Positions 37,601 through 47,553 of a stretch of DNA of 64,000 nt are shown here, piece by piece (position 1 is the first letter of the stretch; the number at the start of each line of letters is the position of its first letter). The DNA comes from Sphagnum compactum (Eukaryota; Bryophyta; Sphagnopsida; Sphagnales): NCBI GenBank assembly GCA_965153455.1, contig OZ234493.1:7120213-7184212 (forward strand), read 5' to 3'. The notes beneath the pieces are model-generated. The model did not search any database. It had not been told where the DNA came from and saw only the letters and a list, made by a program, of their open reading frames with translations. The translations under genes were made by a program, and so were the position numbers.

Positions 37601-40035
37601 TTGCTGTGCACTTGAAAGGGCGTCAGACCATCCTGTTTCAAGAGGGCACTGATGCTGCGGCCATACTTAACCGGAACCCTCACACAACTTTGACTACATG
37701 GTTTGCATTTAACAAAATAGCACGGGAGCATCTCAATCCATCTGCACCATTGCGCTTGGCTTTCAACACGCTTTACCATGACTTTCCACACATTGCCACA
37801 TGGAAAAAGAAGGAAAAGCAATGGGCACTCCGCACACGGACGCCAGGTCTGCTGCCTGTCGGCCGCATGTATTTTGTGCAACCCTCCGAGGGGAGAGGTA
37901 CTTCTTGCGTCTTTTGCTACATCACGTGCCTGGGGCTACGTCTTTTGAGGACCTAGCATGCACCAACAGGCACTTGCAACATCCCACGTAGCACGCATCT
38001 TTCAAAGAAGCATGTCTGCAGCATGGTTTATTACAGGACGATGCTGAGTGGGCCCAGTGCATGGAAGAGGTTGCAAACATGGCCAGTGCCTCATGTCTCA
38101 GGGCACTGTTTGCTGCCTTGCTGGTGTTCAATGATGTTGCAAACCCATTAGCTCTGTGGGAGCGCTTCAAGGAAGACATGGCAGAAGACTTTCTGTATCA
38201 AGCACACCAGGTTGGTGCTCAGCTCTGCCCGTGTATGGCTCTGCATGTCAGCCTGCCTTGCGGTTTTGCATGGTCATGGTTTGCATGTTGTGCGGCGCTC
38301 AATGTTCACTATGTCGTGTGTGTGCTCCTATAACGTGCAGGGCGAGCCAGCGCGGCAACTCGATGCTGCCATCCGGGACATGGTGCTGCGGGAGTTGGCG
38401 CTACACTTGGCACACCTCAACAGCAGCCAAGCCTTGGCAGCATTTGGCTTGCCGACGCCTACGGCCCAACCTGCCAGTGCTGTGGTGGCAGACGAAATTA
38501 CCAGGTATGATGTGGCAACGCAAGCAACCATACAAGATGAGCGCGTGCCGCAACTTAACCCTGAGCAACGGGCTGTCTATGACAATGTCATGGCCGCTGT
38601 CGACCGCCGTGCATTTTTTGTCGATGGCCTTGGCGGCACTGGCAAAACCTTTCTCTATAGTTGCTTGTTGAGCATCGTGCGCGCACAGGGTCGGGTCGCT
38701 ATTGCTGTGGCATCGTCTGGCATTGCTGCATTGCTGCTGGACGGAGGACGCATTGCACACTCACGTTTCAAGATCCCTGTGCAAGGCCTCAACATCACGT
38801 CCACATGCTACATCAGTAGGGACTCCGAGCTGGCAACACTTTTGCAAGCGGCTGCGCTCATTGTGTGGGATGAGGCTGTCATGATGCACAGGCATGTTTT
38901 TGAGGCTGTCAACAGGTCTTTGCAGGACATCATGGCTGTCATTAACCCAGCATTCAAGTTCCTGCCCTTTGGCGGCTTGGTTGTGGTGTTTGGTGGCGAT
39001 TTTCGGCAAATTTTGCCTGTTGTGCCTCGCGGCACCAGGGGAGATGTTGTCGGTGCAGCTTTGAACCGTTCCAGCATATGGCAACATGTGCGTGTATTCA
39101 AGCTGCACACCAACATGCGCGTGCAGAGGTTGTTGGCTCAGGGTGGCGCGCATGCACAGGTAGATGCCACACGGCTGCAGGCATTTGTTGATTACTTGCA
39201 ACATGTGGGGGAGGGCGCAGAGCGCGTGTATCCCTCTGTTGGTGAAGACTCCATTCTTATTCCTCATGACATGTGCTGCAATGGCCCTACTGTGGCAGAT
39301 TTGATTGAAGAAGTGTATGGCGCTCTGTCATCTATTGTTGAGTATGCTGCAAGATCTACATACATCATTGAGCGTGCAATTCTTACACCTTTGAACGAAG
39401 ATGTGGATGCACTCAATAAACTCATCAATGACAAATATGCATTCACAAAGCACGATGGCTCGCCCGCACAGCACCGCGTGCATTACAGTGCGGATTCTGT
39501 GGTGCATGGGGAGCAACATGGCATTTACCCCACTGAGTTCTTGAACACACTCAGTTTTTCGGGCGTACCACCCCATGAACTGCACTTGCAGGAGGGTTGT
39601 CCCATCATATTATTACGCAACATGACCAACAGCCTTGCTAATGGTACCAGGCTCATTGTCATTCAATTCATGCAGCATGTCATTGAAGCAGAGGTGGCAA
39701 CAGGTCCTGCAAAGGGCCAACGAGTGTTCATTCCACGGTTAAGCATCACACCTTCAGACACTGAACGAATGCCTTTCACTTTGCGCTGTCGGCAGTTCCC
39801 TGTGCGCCCTGCATTTGCCATGACCATCAATAAGGCGCAAGGGCAGACATTGAAGATGGTCGGCATTTTTCTGCCCAAGCCTGTATTTACACATGGCCAG
39901 TTGTATGTGGCCATGTCGCGCATTGGGTGCCCTGAGGGCGTGAAACTGTTGGTTACGGATGGGTGGGAGGATGCTCATGAAGATGCACTTGCCGGTGTGT
40001 ACACTCGCAATGTTGTTTACACAGAGGTGTTGTAA
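34663..40035 (+). pseudogene. Helitron Rep/PIF1-like helicase (RepHel) gene with few lesions
   Basis: The element's transposase: an HUH-endonuclease Rep domain fused to a superfamily-1B PIF1-like helicase. Exons deduced: 34663-35923, 36031-37147, 37275-38210, 38341-40035, all GT-AG and in phase. A 23-residue repeat is followed by the Helitron N block CTHCNALRF...LNIRAYNSALQMAS, then Rep (ITMTCNPKWEE, HUH motif LPHAHILLIL, catalytic Tyr region KYLYKYVYKGHD), then helicase (Walker A GLGGTGKTF, Walker B VWDEAVMMH, GGDFRQILPVVPRG, AMTINKAQGQT, YVAMSR) to TAA at 40033-40035. Lesions: TAA at 35056-35058 within the repeat, a one-base frame change near 37890 in a GGGG run, and TAG at 37989-37991. The helicase exon itself is clean. 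The N-terminal start is uncertain; Met at 35263 lies after the first stop. Confidence 0.88.
34696..35190 (+). repeat. 69-bp coding tandem repeat (23 residues, seven full copies)
   Basis: Units start at 34696, 34765, 34834, 34903, 34972, 35041 and 35110, with a decayed eighth near 35179. Each encodes a variant of AEQQQAVRERDASARRAA plus five residues, a charged helix-former that could give a coiled coil. A stretch of Arg/Glu-rich heptads before the zinc-binding CxxC block is common in Helitron proteins. One unit carries CAA to TAA (35056). The minus strand is also open across the array in two frames; these are shadows of the periodicity. Confidence 0.9.
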
Positions 40036-40111
40036 CATGATCGTGCAGACAATAAAGCTTAACAGAGCGTTCGGGGTGGCTAGAGTGGCGTAGCCACGGG
40101 TTACCCACTAG

Positions 40112-40426
40112 ATAATTACAAACATGGTGTCTGTCCGTCCATCTGTCCGTTTTTACCTTTTCGAAGTTACCTTCCTTTACATAATTTACCTAAGTTACTT
40201 TTTACTGAGCGGTAGTTAAGAAGTTATTGAGCGGCAGCAGGGGGGGGCTAGCAGGGGTGGGGCGGGCCAGCAGGGGGGGGGCAGCAGGGGGGGCCAGGGC
40301 GGGAAAGGACCGGACGGGGGAGTGAAGGGAGGTGTTTTTTTTTTTTTTCGTTTTTTTTGGGTCCTCCCTCCTTTTCTTGGGGGTGGCTGGAGTGGCGTAG
40401 CCACGGGTTACCAACCACTCGAAGAA
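40112..40426 (+). mobile_element. Truncated Helitron unit abutting the main element
   Basis: It begins with ATAATTACAAACATGGTG and TGTCTGTCCGTCC, which matches the inside of the 5' ends at 30988 and 40427 but lacks the initial TCTTATAT. It ends with the shared 3' hairpin GTGGCGTAGCCAC (40392-40404) and a decayed terminus (CCAACCACTCG in place of CCCACTAG). A G-run/T-run-rich middle (40240-40350) encodes nothing recognisable. Reads as a 5'-truncated, dead nonautonomous copy. Confidence 0.65.
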
Positions 40427-41113
40427 TCTTATATATTAAAGCAAACATGGTGGTGTCTGTCTGTCTGTGTGGACAAAACTTCAGGTTCCCTAACCAGGTC
40501 CCAACCTTCTTCTTCTTCAAACCCTAGATTTAGGGTTTGAAGTCCAGATCCACGGTTGCAGCTTGAAGTTCCCAAACCAGGTCTCAATCCAGGTTCTTCG
40601 AAGCCAAAGATTGGGGTTTCAAGTTCAGCTCCAAGTCCAGGTCTTGATCCACGTGCAACTTGAAGTTCCCAAACCAGGTCTCAATCCAGGTTCTTCGAAT
40701 TCAAAGATTGGGGTTTGAAGTCCAGATCCAATTTTGGGTAAGAGTCAAAACTATGGATTTCTCCATTTCTGAAATGGATTTGTCTATTTGTGCACCCAAA
40801 AATAATCATATTAATTGTATTATTATTATTTTAAATTTTGTAAACCTCTCCTTGAAAGAAAATGTAATAATAAGTGTATTTATTTTAAAGGTACCCATTC
40901 TTCAACCATATGGTAATAATAGCACCAGTGGGTTTTTTTTTTTTAGCGAATTGTTTTTGTTTGTAGCCAAAATGGCCATCATCTGTGGGAAGATGTGGAA
41001 AAAGTGGGCAATTATTTGAAGGAAGATTTAGCCAAACTTGGCTACAAATCCAAACATGAAAGCACAAAGCATTCGGGGTGGCTGGAGTGGCGTAGCCACG
41101 GGTTACCCACTAG
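40427..41113 (+). mobile_element. Nonautonomous Helitron, 687 bp, intact ends
   Basis: 5' end TCTTATATATTAAAGC at 40427, preceded by A. 3' hairpin GTGGCGTAGCCAC (41089-41101) and CTAG at 41110-41113, followed by T. The A|T flanks are as expected for Helitron insertion. It shares terminal words with the autonomous element at 30988-40111, so it could have been mobilised by the same Rep-helicase. Inside, a direct duplication (CAGATCCA...GAAGTTCCCAAACCAGGTCTC, about 40550 and 40640) and a piece of the dispersed TAGCCAAA repeat (40960-41045) are visible. No coding capacity. Confidence 0.8.
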
Positions 41114-43848
41114 TATTACAAAATTACAACTACAAACTACAGTTCCAAAATAACGGCGTCCGCACAGTTTCACATAGCCAAACAAAACGGTCGCTCTCAA
41201 GGGCCGCCCGTTCGCCCGGTTCCAGACCGGTCGATTCTATTCCCTCCCATGCACCGCACCGTTTTGGCTACCTTGTCGCCTACGTTAATGCGCTTACACC
41301 CCTGCTGCCTCCCGGAAGCTTTGCTTGCAGCAGCAGTGATGGCGTCCCTTGGTCTACACCTCCTCCTGGTTGCTTCTCCTTCATTTTCTGTAGGAACCCA
41401 ATAGCCTGTTACCGTTGTCTCCTGTTCCGCTGTCTCGTGTGCTTGGCTACCAAAGAGTGTGCTGTGTCCACTGTTGCGTTCTTGCACCTTGGCTTGCGCC
41501 TTTGTTTTGGTTGGTTCAGGGTTTCGACGGGTTCAGGGTTTGGTTTCAGGGTAGTTAATGCAAAGAAGAAGAAAGAAACAAAGAAACAAAGAAGTCCCCT
41601 ATCTCCTCCTCATCCGCGGATACGATCAATCTCTCTACTGCACACTTGCACGCCCAAATACGCAGCCCACAAAAGCAAGCAACAAAAGCGGGAGAACAAA
41701 CGCAGTCGACAATTGCGCAAGAAACGCTTTGTTGCAACGCTCTGAGAGCTTATTTGGCCATCGCAAGTCAATGCATAACCTAACCATAGTTATTACATCT
41801 GTGCTTTCATTTTAGTAAAAATTTTGCCCCTGTTTTGTTTTTTCCCACTTTCATTTCTTTGTTGCCACATTTGCTTCATGCAACACATTGCGTAAGTCCC
41901 ATGGAAGGGGGACATTCCTGAAATCTTATTCTTTCCTATGCCCCTTATTTTGAGAATTTCTTTTGTTAGAAGTTTTGGATATATTTGTAGTTCGAACTAG
42001 ATATAGATTGTGTTTTGACTAAAGGATTGCTTGAATTCCTGAGTTTTTTGGATTTTAACATTGGGACACATGCATCCATTTGAAGGGATGGGTGATTTTT
42101 AGCCATATTTGGGACCATCTGAGACCATTTTTTTGTAGGGAAAATAGTTTCACATCAGGTTGATGCCAATCCCATATAAACTATGGTCCCCATTTTCTTC
42201 TTTGAACAGTACAAAATATGCCCCCAACAACTTACACTACTTTACCATTTAATTACCATATTTTGGCATCTATGTTGTACACATGAAGTGGGCATGTAAC
42301 TTGATGTAGTTAAACTATTACCTAGGTAATTATTTAATGGGTAAGTTTGGTGATTTACTTGTTAATAGGATTTCATAGTTTAATTATGATTTGGTCATAA
42401 TGTTTGACTTTCAAATCAAAATTTATATGGAAAGTCATATGATAAGTCTTTGGCACATTAAGGTGCATTGACTTTCATATGATTATTTATTTGAGAGTCA
42501 TGTGAAAAGTTTTTGCACTTTATTATGCATGTGAAATCACATGGGGAGCCATGTGATATGTAGACTTTAAGAAATTTATTGTTTAGTTTATTTTTGGTTA
42601 TTATATAAGTGAATGTTTATGAACTTTTGAAACATCTTCACTTGATAAAAATAAATTGTTGTATGAATGTAAAGTTTTATGGAATAAAATTGTGAAAAGA
42701 ATCGAGATTTTAGTTTTGAAAGGTTTTGGTGTAGTTTATGTGAAATACATGATAGGAAAATGGTGTAGCATACTAGTTATACATAGACAATAGAAAGGTG
42801 ACAAAATATTTATGCAAACAAAAACATAGATTTTCATAGTTATGTAATAAACATACAAAGTTTTGGTCCTAAACTCGCTTCTGATTTACTGGCACACACA
42901 TGAAACAAAGAAACCAACTGAGAGCTGTTATTTTTGGGGGTTTGACTTATGGGGGATATGAGGTTAAAGTGTTCCATCGTTGAATAACAAGATTGCATGG
43001 TAATGAATAATGCAAATATTTATATTCTTAGGTGTTCAAAATGTAATTAAAGTTTTGTTTCAAATGGAAAAAATAGGCTTATGATACCCAAAATGTCCCA
43101 CTTCAACTAAATCTGATATTAGTCATGGATGGAGGAGTTGGATTGGTATATTAAACAAAATGCAATGACCAGACTTCCCACATCATGGAACATCCATATA
43201 CATCTACATATATATATATTAATGTATATTTCACAATTTAAGTTATACAATTATGTTAACTTGATTTTTTTGTTAGGTGCAATGAATCTAAAAGTAGTGG
43301 TTCAAAGTAGCCCAAACTTTGATGTTGTAGAAGTGATATCATAAATTATGAATAAAATAGAAATATGCTTTAAAAAAAACATTGTCGCCCAAATTCTAAC
43401 TAGTCATTTTTAAACAACTTGTAGAATGTTATGCACCTTTAAGGTCGGCAAAAATTAAACTACTCCTAATCAATCATGTGTATCATTGAAAAGAGTAGAC
43501 ATTACATCACCGGATGGCAAAGGCACCCCTACAAAAATCTAATATTCATCCATAGTCTTTTCAACACATGGCACAACAATCCAATTTCACAAGTAATCAT
43601 GCATTGAGGCTCCCCATTTCCTCGTCTATATTTCAATAAAAAATAAACTCACAAATTAGTCATCAAGCAGCATTTGCTCTGTATTCGAAAAGTGAATTTT
43701 GTGGTAAACCATAATTCAATCGTTATTAATTGGTGTCTTTATTTATGTATTATTGACCATCAATGTATTTCCCGTAGTTTTAGCATTACGTCAAAACCGT
43801 TTCAAATATATAGCAGATTTAAGTGCTTTAGCCAAAACCAATCCTATT
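41114..43848. other. Intergenic region between the Helitrons and the ankyrin gene
   Basis: 41114-41830 is GC-richer than its surroundings, with an open frame over 41038-41745 (+) that crosses the Helitron end and has no recognisable domain. From 41830 on it is AT-rich with short ORFs only. Nothing resembling a transposase was found. Confidence 0.5.
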
Positions 43849-44599
43849 TTAGCTATTACCTTGTCTATTTAGACGATCAAAGATTGTTGCAAAAAATTGT
43901 TTCATAATCTTTAGAACATAGAGCACTTTAGATGATATCCATGATGATGTCCATGATAGGAATACCACCACCAGGCCTATGCCAAGTGTGGCTCCCATAG
44001 TGACGGTGTACCTTCGAACTGGCGGTAAGACTACAAAGCCAGCACTTGCAAATGCACCCAAAACGCATCCGACTGAAACAGTCAAAAGGCTGTAAGCTAG
44101 AGAAAGCAAAGTCCGCAAATCCCGCACCGCTTCTCCAATGTATTTGTCGTGTCTTGGGGGACGTGCAGCATTGGCTCCCACCATCAGGGTTGCAATCGCA
44201 AACAAGAAAGACATGGAATTGAAAATCCAAAAGATGTCCAAAATTGGATGACCTGCAACGGAAACAAAGGAAGGATACATGCCCGATGGCGCTGGGGCTC
44301 CCACATCAATGCTCGTACTCCCATAGAACTCAGAATATCCCAACGGCGGTTGTAATCATGCAGCAAAAGTCACGCTTGCAATCAAGGTAGCGCCAACAAG
44401 AATAGCATTTGCTGCATCCACATGGACCTGCCTGTCCCTATACAACCGATCCAGATGTTTCTGAACCTCAATTCTATCTAGCAAGATCTTCTCAATTTCA
44501 GCATGCCCTGTCCTCCTTGCAATCTGAACGGCTGTCATTCCTGCCCCGCTTTCCGTATTAGCTCGTAATGTCTTATCGCCACACAAGACCTGCACAACC

Positions 44600-45780
44600 C
44601 TTACATGGCCATATATTGAAGCTAAGTGCAACGGATTGAATTCGTCTCCAAAGGACAGTCTATCTTGTGCATCATCTAATATCTCTTGTTCCAGTGTGTT
44701 CACATCCATTTCTTTTCCACTCTCGAGGAGCTTTTTGACCACATCATGATGCCCTTGTTTCGCAGCCTTATGAAGAGTCCGTCTTGTCTCAACTTCAGGT
44801 CTTTCTAGTAACATCTTCGCTGTTTCAGCATGTCCCTTCTCCATCGCCATTTGAAGAGCTGTCATTCCTATCGCGCTTTCAGTATTAACTTCTAAGCATC
44901 CTTTCTTGTCTTCACACAATACCTTCACAACACTTGCGTGACCATATATTGAAGCTAAATGCAATGGATTGAATTCCTCTCCAAAGGACGATCTATCCTG
45001 TGCATCATCCAGAATTTCATGATTCAATGTGTTCACAAACACTTCTTTTCCACTATTGAGAAGCTTTAGGACCACATTATGATGCCCCTTTTTCGCAGCC
45101 TTATGAAGAGCCCATCTTATCTCAACCTCAGGTCTTTTTAGTAGCATCTGCACTATTTCAGCATGCCCCTTTTCCGTTGCCATTTGAAGAGCTGTCAATC
45201 CCGCCGGCTTGCTTTCAATATTAACTTCTAAACGCCCTTTCTTGTCTTCACACAATACTTGCACAACACTTGCGTGACCATATATTGAAGCTAAATGCAA
45301 CGGATTGAATTCCTCTCCAAAGGACGATCTATCTTGTGGATCATCCAGTAGTTCCTGTTTCAGTGTGTTCACATCCACTTCTTTTCCACTATTGAAAAGC
45401 TCTTGAACCACATTATGATGCCCCCTTTTCGCAGCCGCATGAAGGGCCCACCTTACCTCAACCTCAGGTCTTTCTAGTAACATCTTCACTATTCCAACAT
45501 GTCCCTTCTCCATTGCCAATTCAAGAGCTGTCATTCCCGCCTTGCTTTTAATATTAACTTGTAAGCGCCCTCTCCTGTCTTCACACAATACCTGCACAAC
45601 ACTTGCATGACCATATATTGAAGCTAAGTGCAGCGGATTGAATCCCTCTCCAAAGGATGATCTATCTTGTGCATCATCCAATATCTCCTGTTTCAGTGTG
45701 TTTACATCAACTTCCTTTTCACTATTTAGAAGCTCTTCGACCACGTCATGACGCCCCTTTTTCGCCGCCCCATGAAGAGC
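44600..45780 (-). repeat. Four ~333-bp coding super-repeats in the ankyrin gene
   Basis: Each unit encodes about 111 residues with the order DVNTLxQEILDDAQDRSSFG, FNPLHLASIYGHASVVQVLCED, MTALQMAMEKGHAEIVKMLL and WALHKAAKKGHHNVV, i.e. roughly three ankyrin repeats plus a linker. The marker CCATATATTGAAGCTAA recurs at about 333-bp spacing on the plus strand. High identity implies recent duplication or gene conversion. Confidence 0.85.
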
Positions 45781-45840
45781 CCATCCTATCTCAACCTCAG
45801 TTCTTTTCAGTAAGATCTTCACTATTTGACCATGTCCCAT

Positions 45841-46518
45841 CTCCGCTGCCAACTGAACGGCTGTCACTCCCCCCTCGCTTGCATTATTAGCTTCTAAGTG
45901 CCCTTGAACATGTCCCATCTCCGCTACCATCTGAACAGCTGCCACTCCTCCCTCACCTTCAGGATTAGCTCGCAAGTGCCCTTGAACATGTCCCATCTCC
46001 GCTACCATCTGAACACCTGTCACTCCTCCCTCACTTGCAGGATTAGCTCGCAAGTGCCCTTGAACATGTCCCATCTCCGCTACCATCTGAACAGCTGACA
46101 CTCCTCCCTCGCTTGCAGTATTAGCTCGTAAGTGCCCTTGAACATGTCCCATCTCCGCTACCATCTGAACAGCTGACACTCCTCCCTCGCTTGCAGGATT
46201 AGCTTGCAAGTGCCCTTGAACATGTCCCATCTCCGCTACCATCTGAACAGCTGACACTCCTCCCTCGCTTGCAGTATTAGCTCGTAAGTGCCCTTGAACA
46301 TGTCCCATCTCCGCTACCATCTGAACAGCTGTCACTCCTCCCACGCTTGCAGTATTAGCTCGTAAGTGCCCTTGAACATGTCCCATCTCCGCTGCCATCT
46401 GAACGGCTGTCACTCCCCCCTCGCTTGCAGTATTAGCTTGTAAGTGCCCTTGAACATGTCCCATCTCCGCTACCATCTGAACAGCTGTCACTCCTCCCTC
46501 ACTCGCAGTATTAGCTCG
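45841..46518 (-). repeat. 78-bp coding tandem repeat (26-residue truncated ankyrin units)
   Basis: The plus-strand marker GTGCCCTTGAACATGTCCCAT starts at 45898, 45976, 46054, 46132, 46210, 46288, 46366 and 46444, exactly 78 bp apart. Each encodes EGGVTAVQMVAEMGHVQGHL followed by RANTAS-like residues. Against a 33-residue ankyrin repeat the second helix (IVKMLLERPEV) is missing, so the array is a run of first-helix-only modules. Confidence 0.92.
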
Positions 46519-47553
46519 TAAGCGCCTATCTTCACATAAGGCCTTCACAACACTTACGTGACCATAAAATGAAGCTATGTGCAATGGATTGAATACACGT
46601 GGACCTGTAGAGTATGGATCACGCAGTATCGGATCTGTCATCTTGTAGACTGGTTTGTTCACATCCACTTCTGTTTTACTATTGAGAAGCTCTTGGACCA
46701 CGTGATGATGCCCCATTATGGCAGCCCAATGAAGAGCCCACTCCACGTCTGTAATTTTATCACATTCTGAAAGAGTCTTTACCATTTCTACATTCCCCAT
46801 TCTAGCAGCTGAGCATATAGGTACCAGGAACTTAAACCCATGACGCTCATATTCATTCAGGTGCCTGTCGTCAGTTAATCTGAGTGGTACAGTTCCAGCT
46901 CCAGCATTTGTCCCCCCACCTGCCCCAGAAAAATCCCAACGTCCTTTATTTACATCCACGCCATGCTGGAGTTTAGTTACGCGCTCAACCAGTTGGACAT
47001 GCCCGTACTCAACAGCAATTGCCAGAACTTCTTCCGGTAGAGGATCTGGTTTTCGATCTTCCAGGGCGATGCTTCGCCGTACCAGGGCCATCGCTATGTT
47101 CACCATGTTATTTCTCGCAGCCCAGCACCAAATCTTCCGGCAGGAGGTCCCTGCTCTCAAACATGGAGCTAATTGGTCATCAAGCCTCTTCAACAGAAAC
47201 TCCTCACTCGGCGAGCCTTCTTCTGCTTCTTCCAATGCCTTGTCGTATACCCGACCTAGTTCATCTGCACCGTCACCAATCTTCTCCAAAGTGGAGTCGA
47301 GATATGATCCCCAATCGTCCTCACTACGTTGATCGCGAATCGCTTGAAGCAGCTGTTCCTCGGGATCAGAAGCTGCCTCCCTAGCTTCTTTGGGGATGCA
47401 GGTTGCTATTTTGTGCTCATCAGAAACATCCCCATGATCTTCCCCGGGTGTTAACTTGTCGTCGTAAGTTTCTCCTTCCAGAATCGAAACTTCATTGCTC
47501 CCGGAAGCGCCGTCGCTTGAAGCTTTGGATGTGTCCTGACTGCTTGTTGCCAT

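Larger units (their letters stand above)
30988..40111 (+). mobile_element. Helitron, near-complete, with Rep-helicase gene and captured host gene
   Basis: Rolling-circle DNA transposon. The 5' end is TCTTATATATAATTAC at 30988, preceded by A (30987) as expected for A|T insertion. The 3' end is the short hairpin GTGGCGTAGCCAC at 40085-40097, then GGGTTACCCA and CTAG (40108-40111). The hairpin about 10 nt before CTRR is the Helitron signature, and the same terminus recurs at 41085-41113. The base after CTAG is A, not T, and the next bases resemble the inside of another Helitron 5' end, so the right edge abuts a second unit. Cargo in order: captured STY-kinase 5' fragment (31112-32330), unknown filler, a poly-T/GC minisatellite (33721-34095), then the Rep/PIF1-like gene (34663-40035). 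Confidence 0.85.
43849..47553 (-). pseudogene. Ankyrin-PGG membrane protein gene with nonsense codon before the PGG/TM domain
   Basis: Plant ANK-PGG proteins carry ankyrin repeats for protein binding and a C-terminal PGG domain with about four membrane helices. One unspliced frame runs from ATG 47553 to TGA 44356 (1065 codons): acidic N terminus (1-110), ANK repeats from about 130, a 26-residue repeat array (about 345-571), and four ~111-residue super-repeats (to about 1000). PGG begins at about 1040 (HVDAANAILVGATLIASVTFAA), then TGA stands where the family has Gly (AAGLxPPLGY). The same frame stays open for 168 more codons (LQPPLGYSEFYG, then three or four hydrophobic helices) to 43849. So the lesion is one substitution; either the gene is freshly truncated into a soluble ANK protein, or the base is wrong. 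Recorded as pseudogene for that reason. Confidence 0.85.

Noticed and set aside
41038-41745. 235-codon plus-strand ORF
   Set aside because: It straddles the Helitron 3' end and has no recognisable domain; most likely open by chance in a GC-richer patch.
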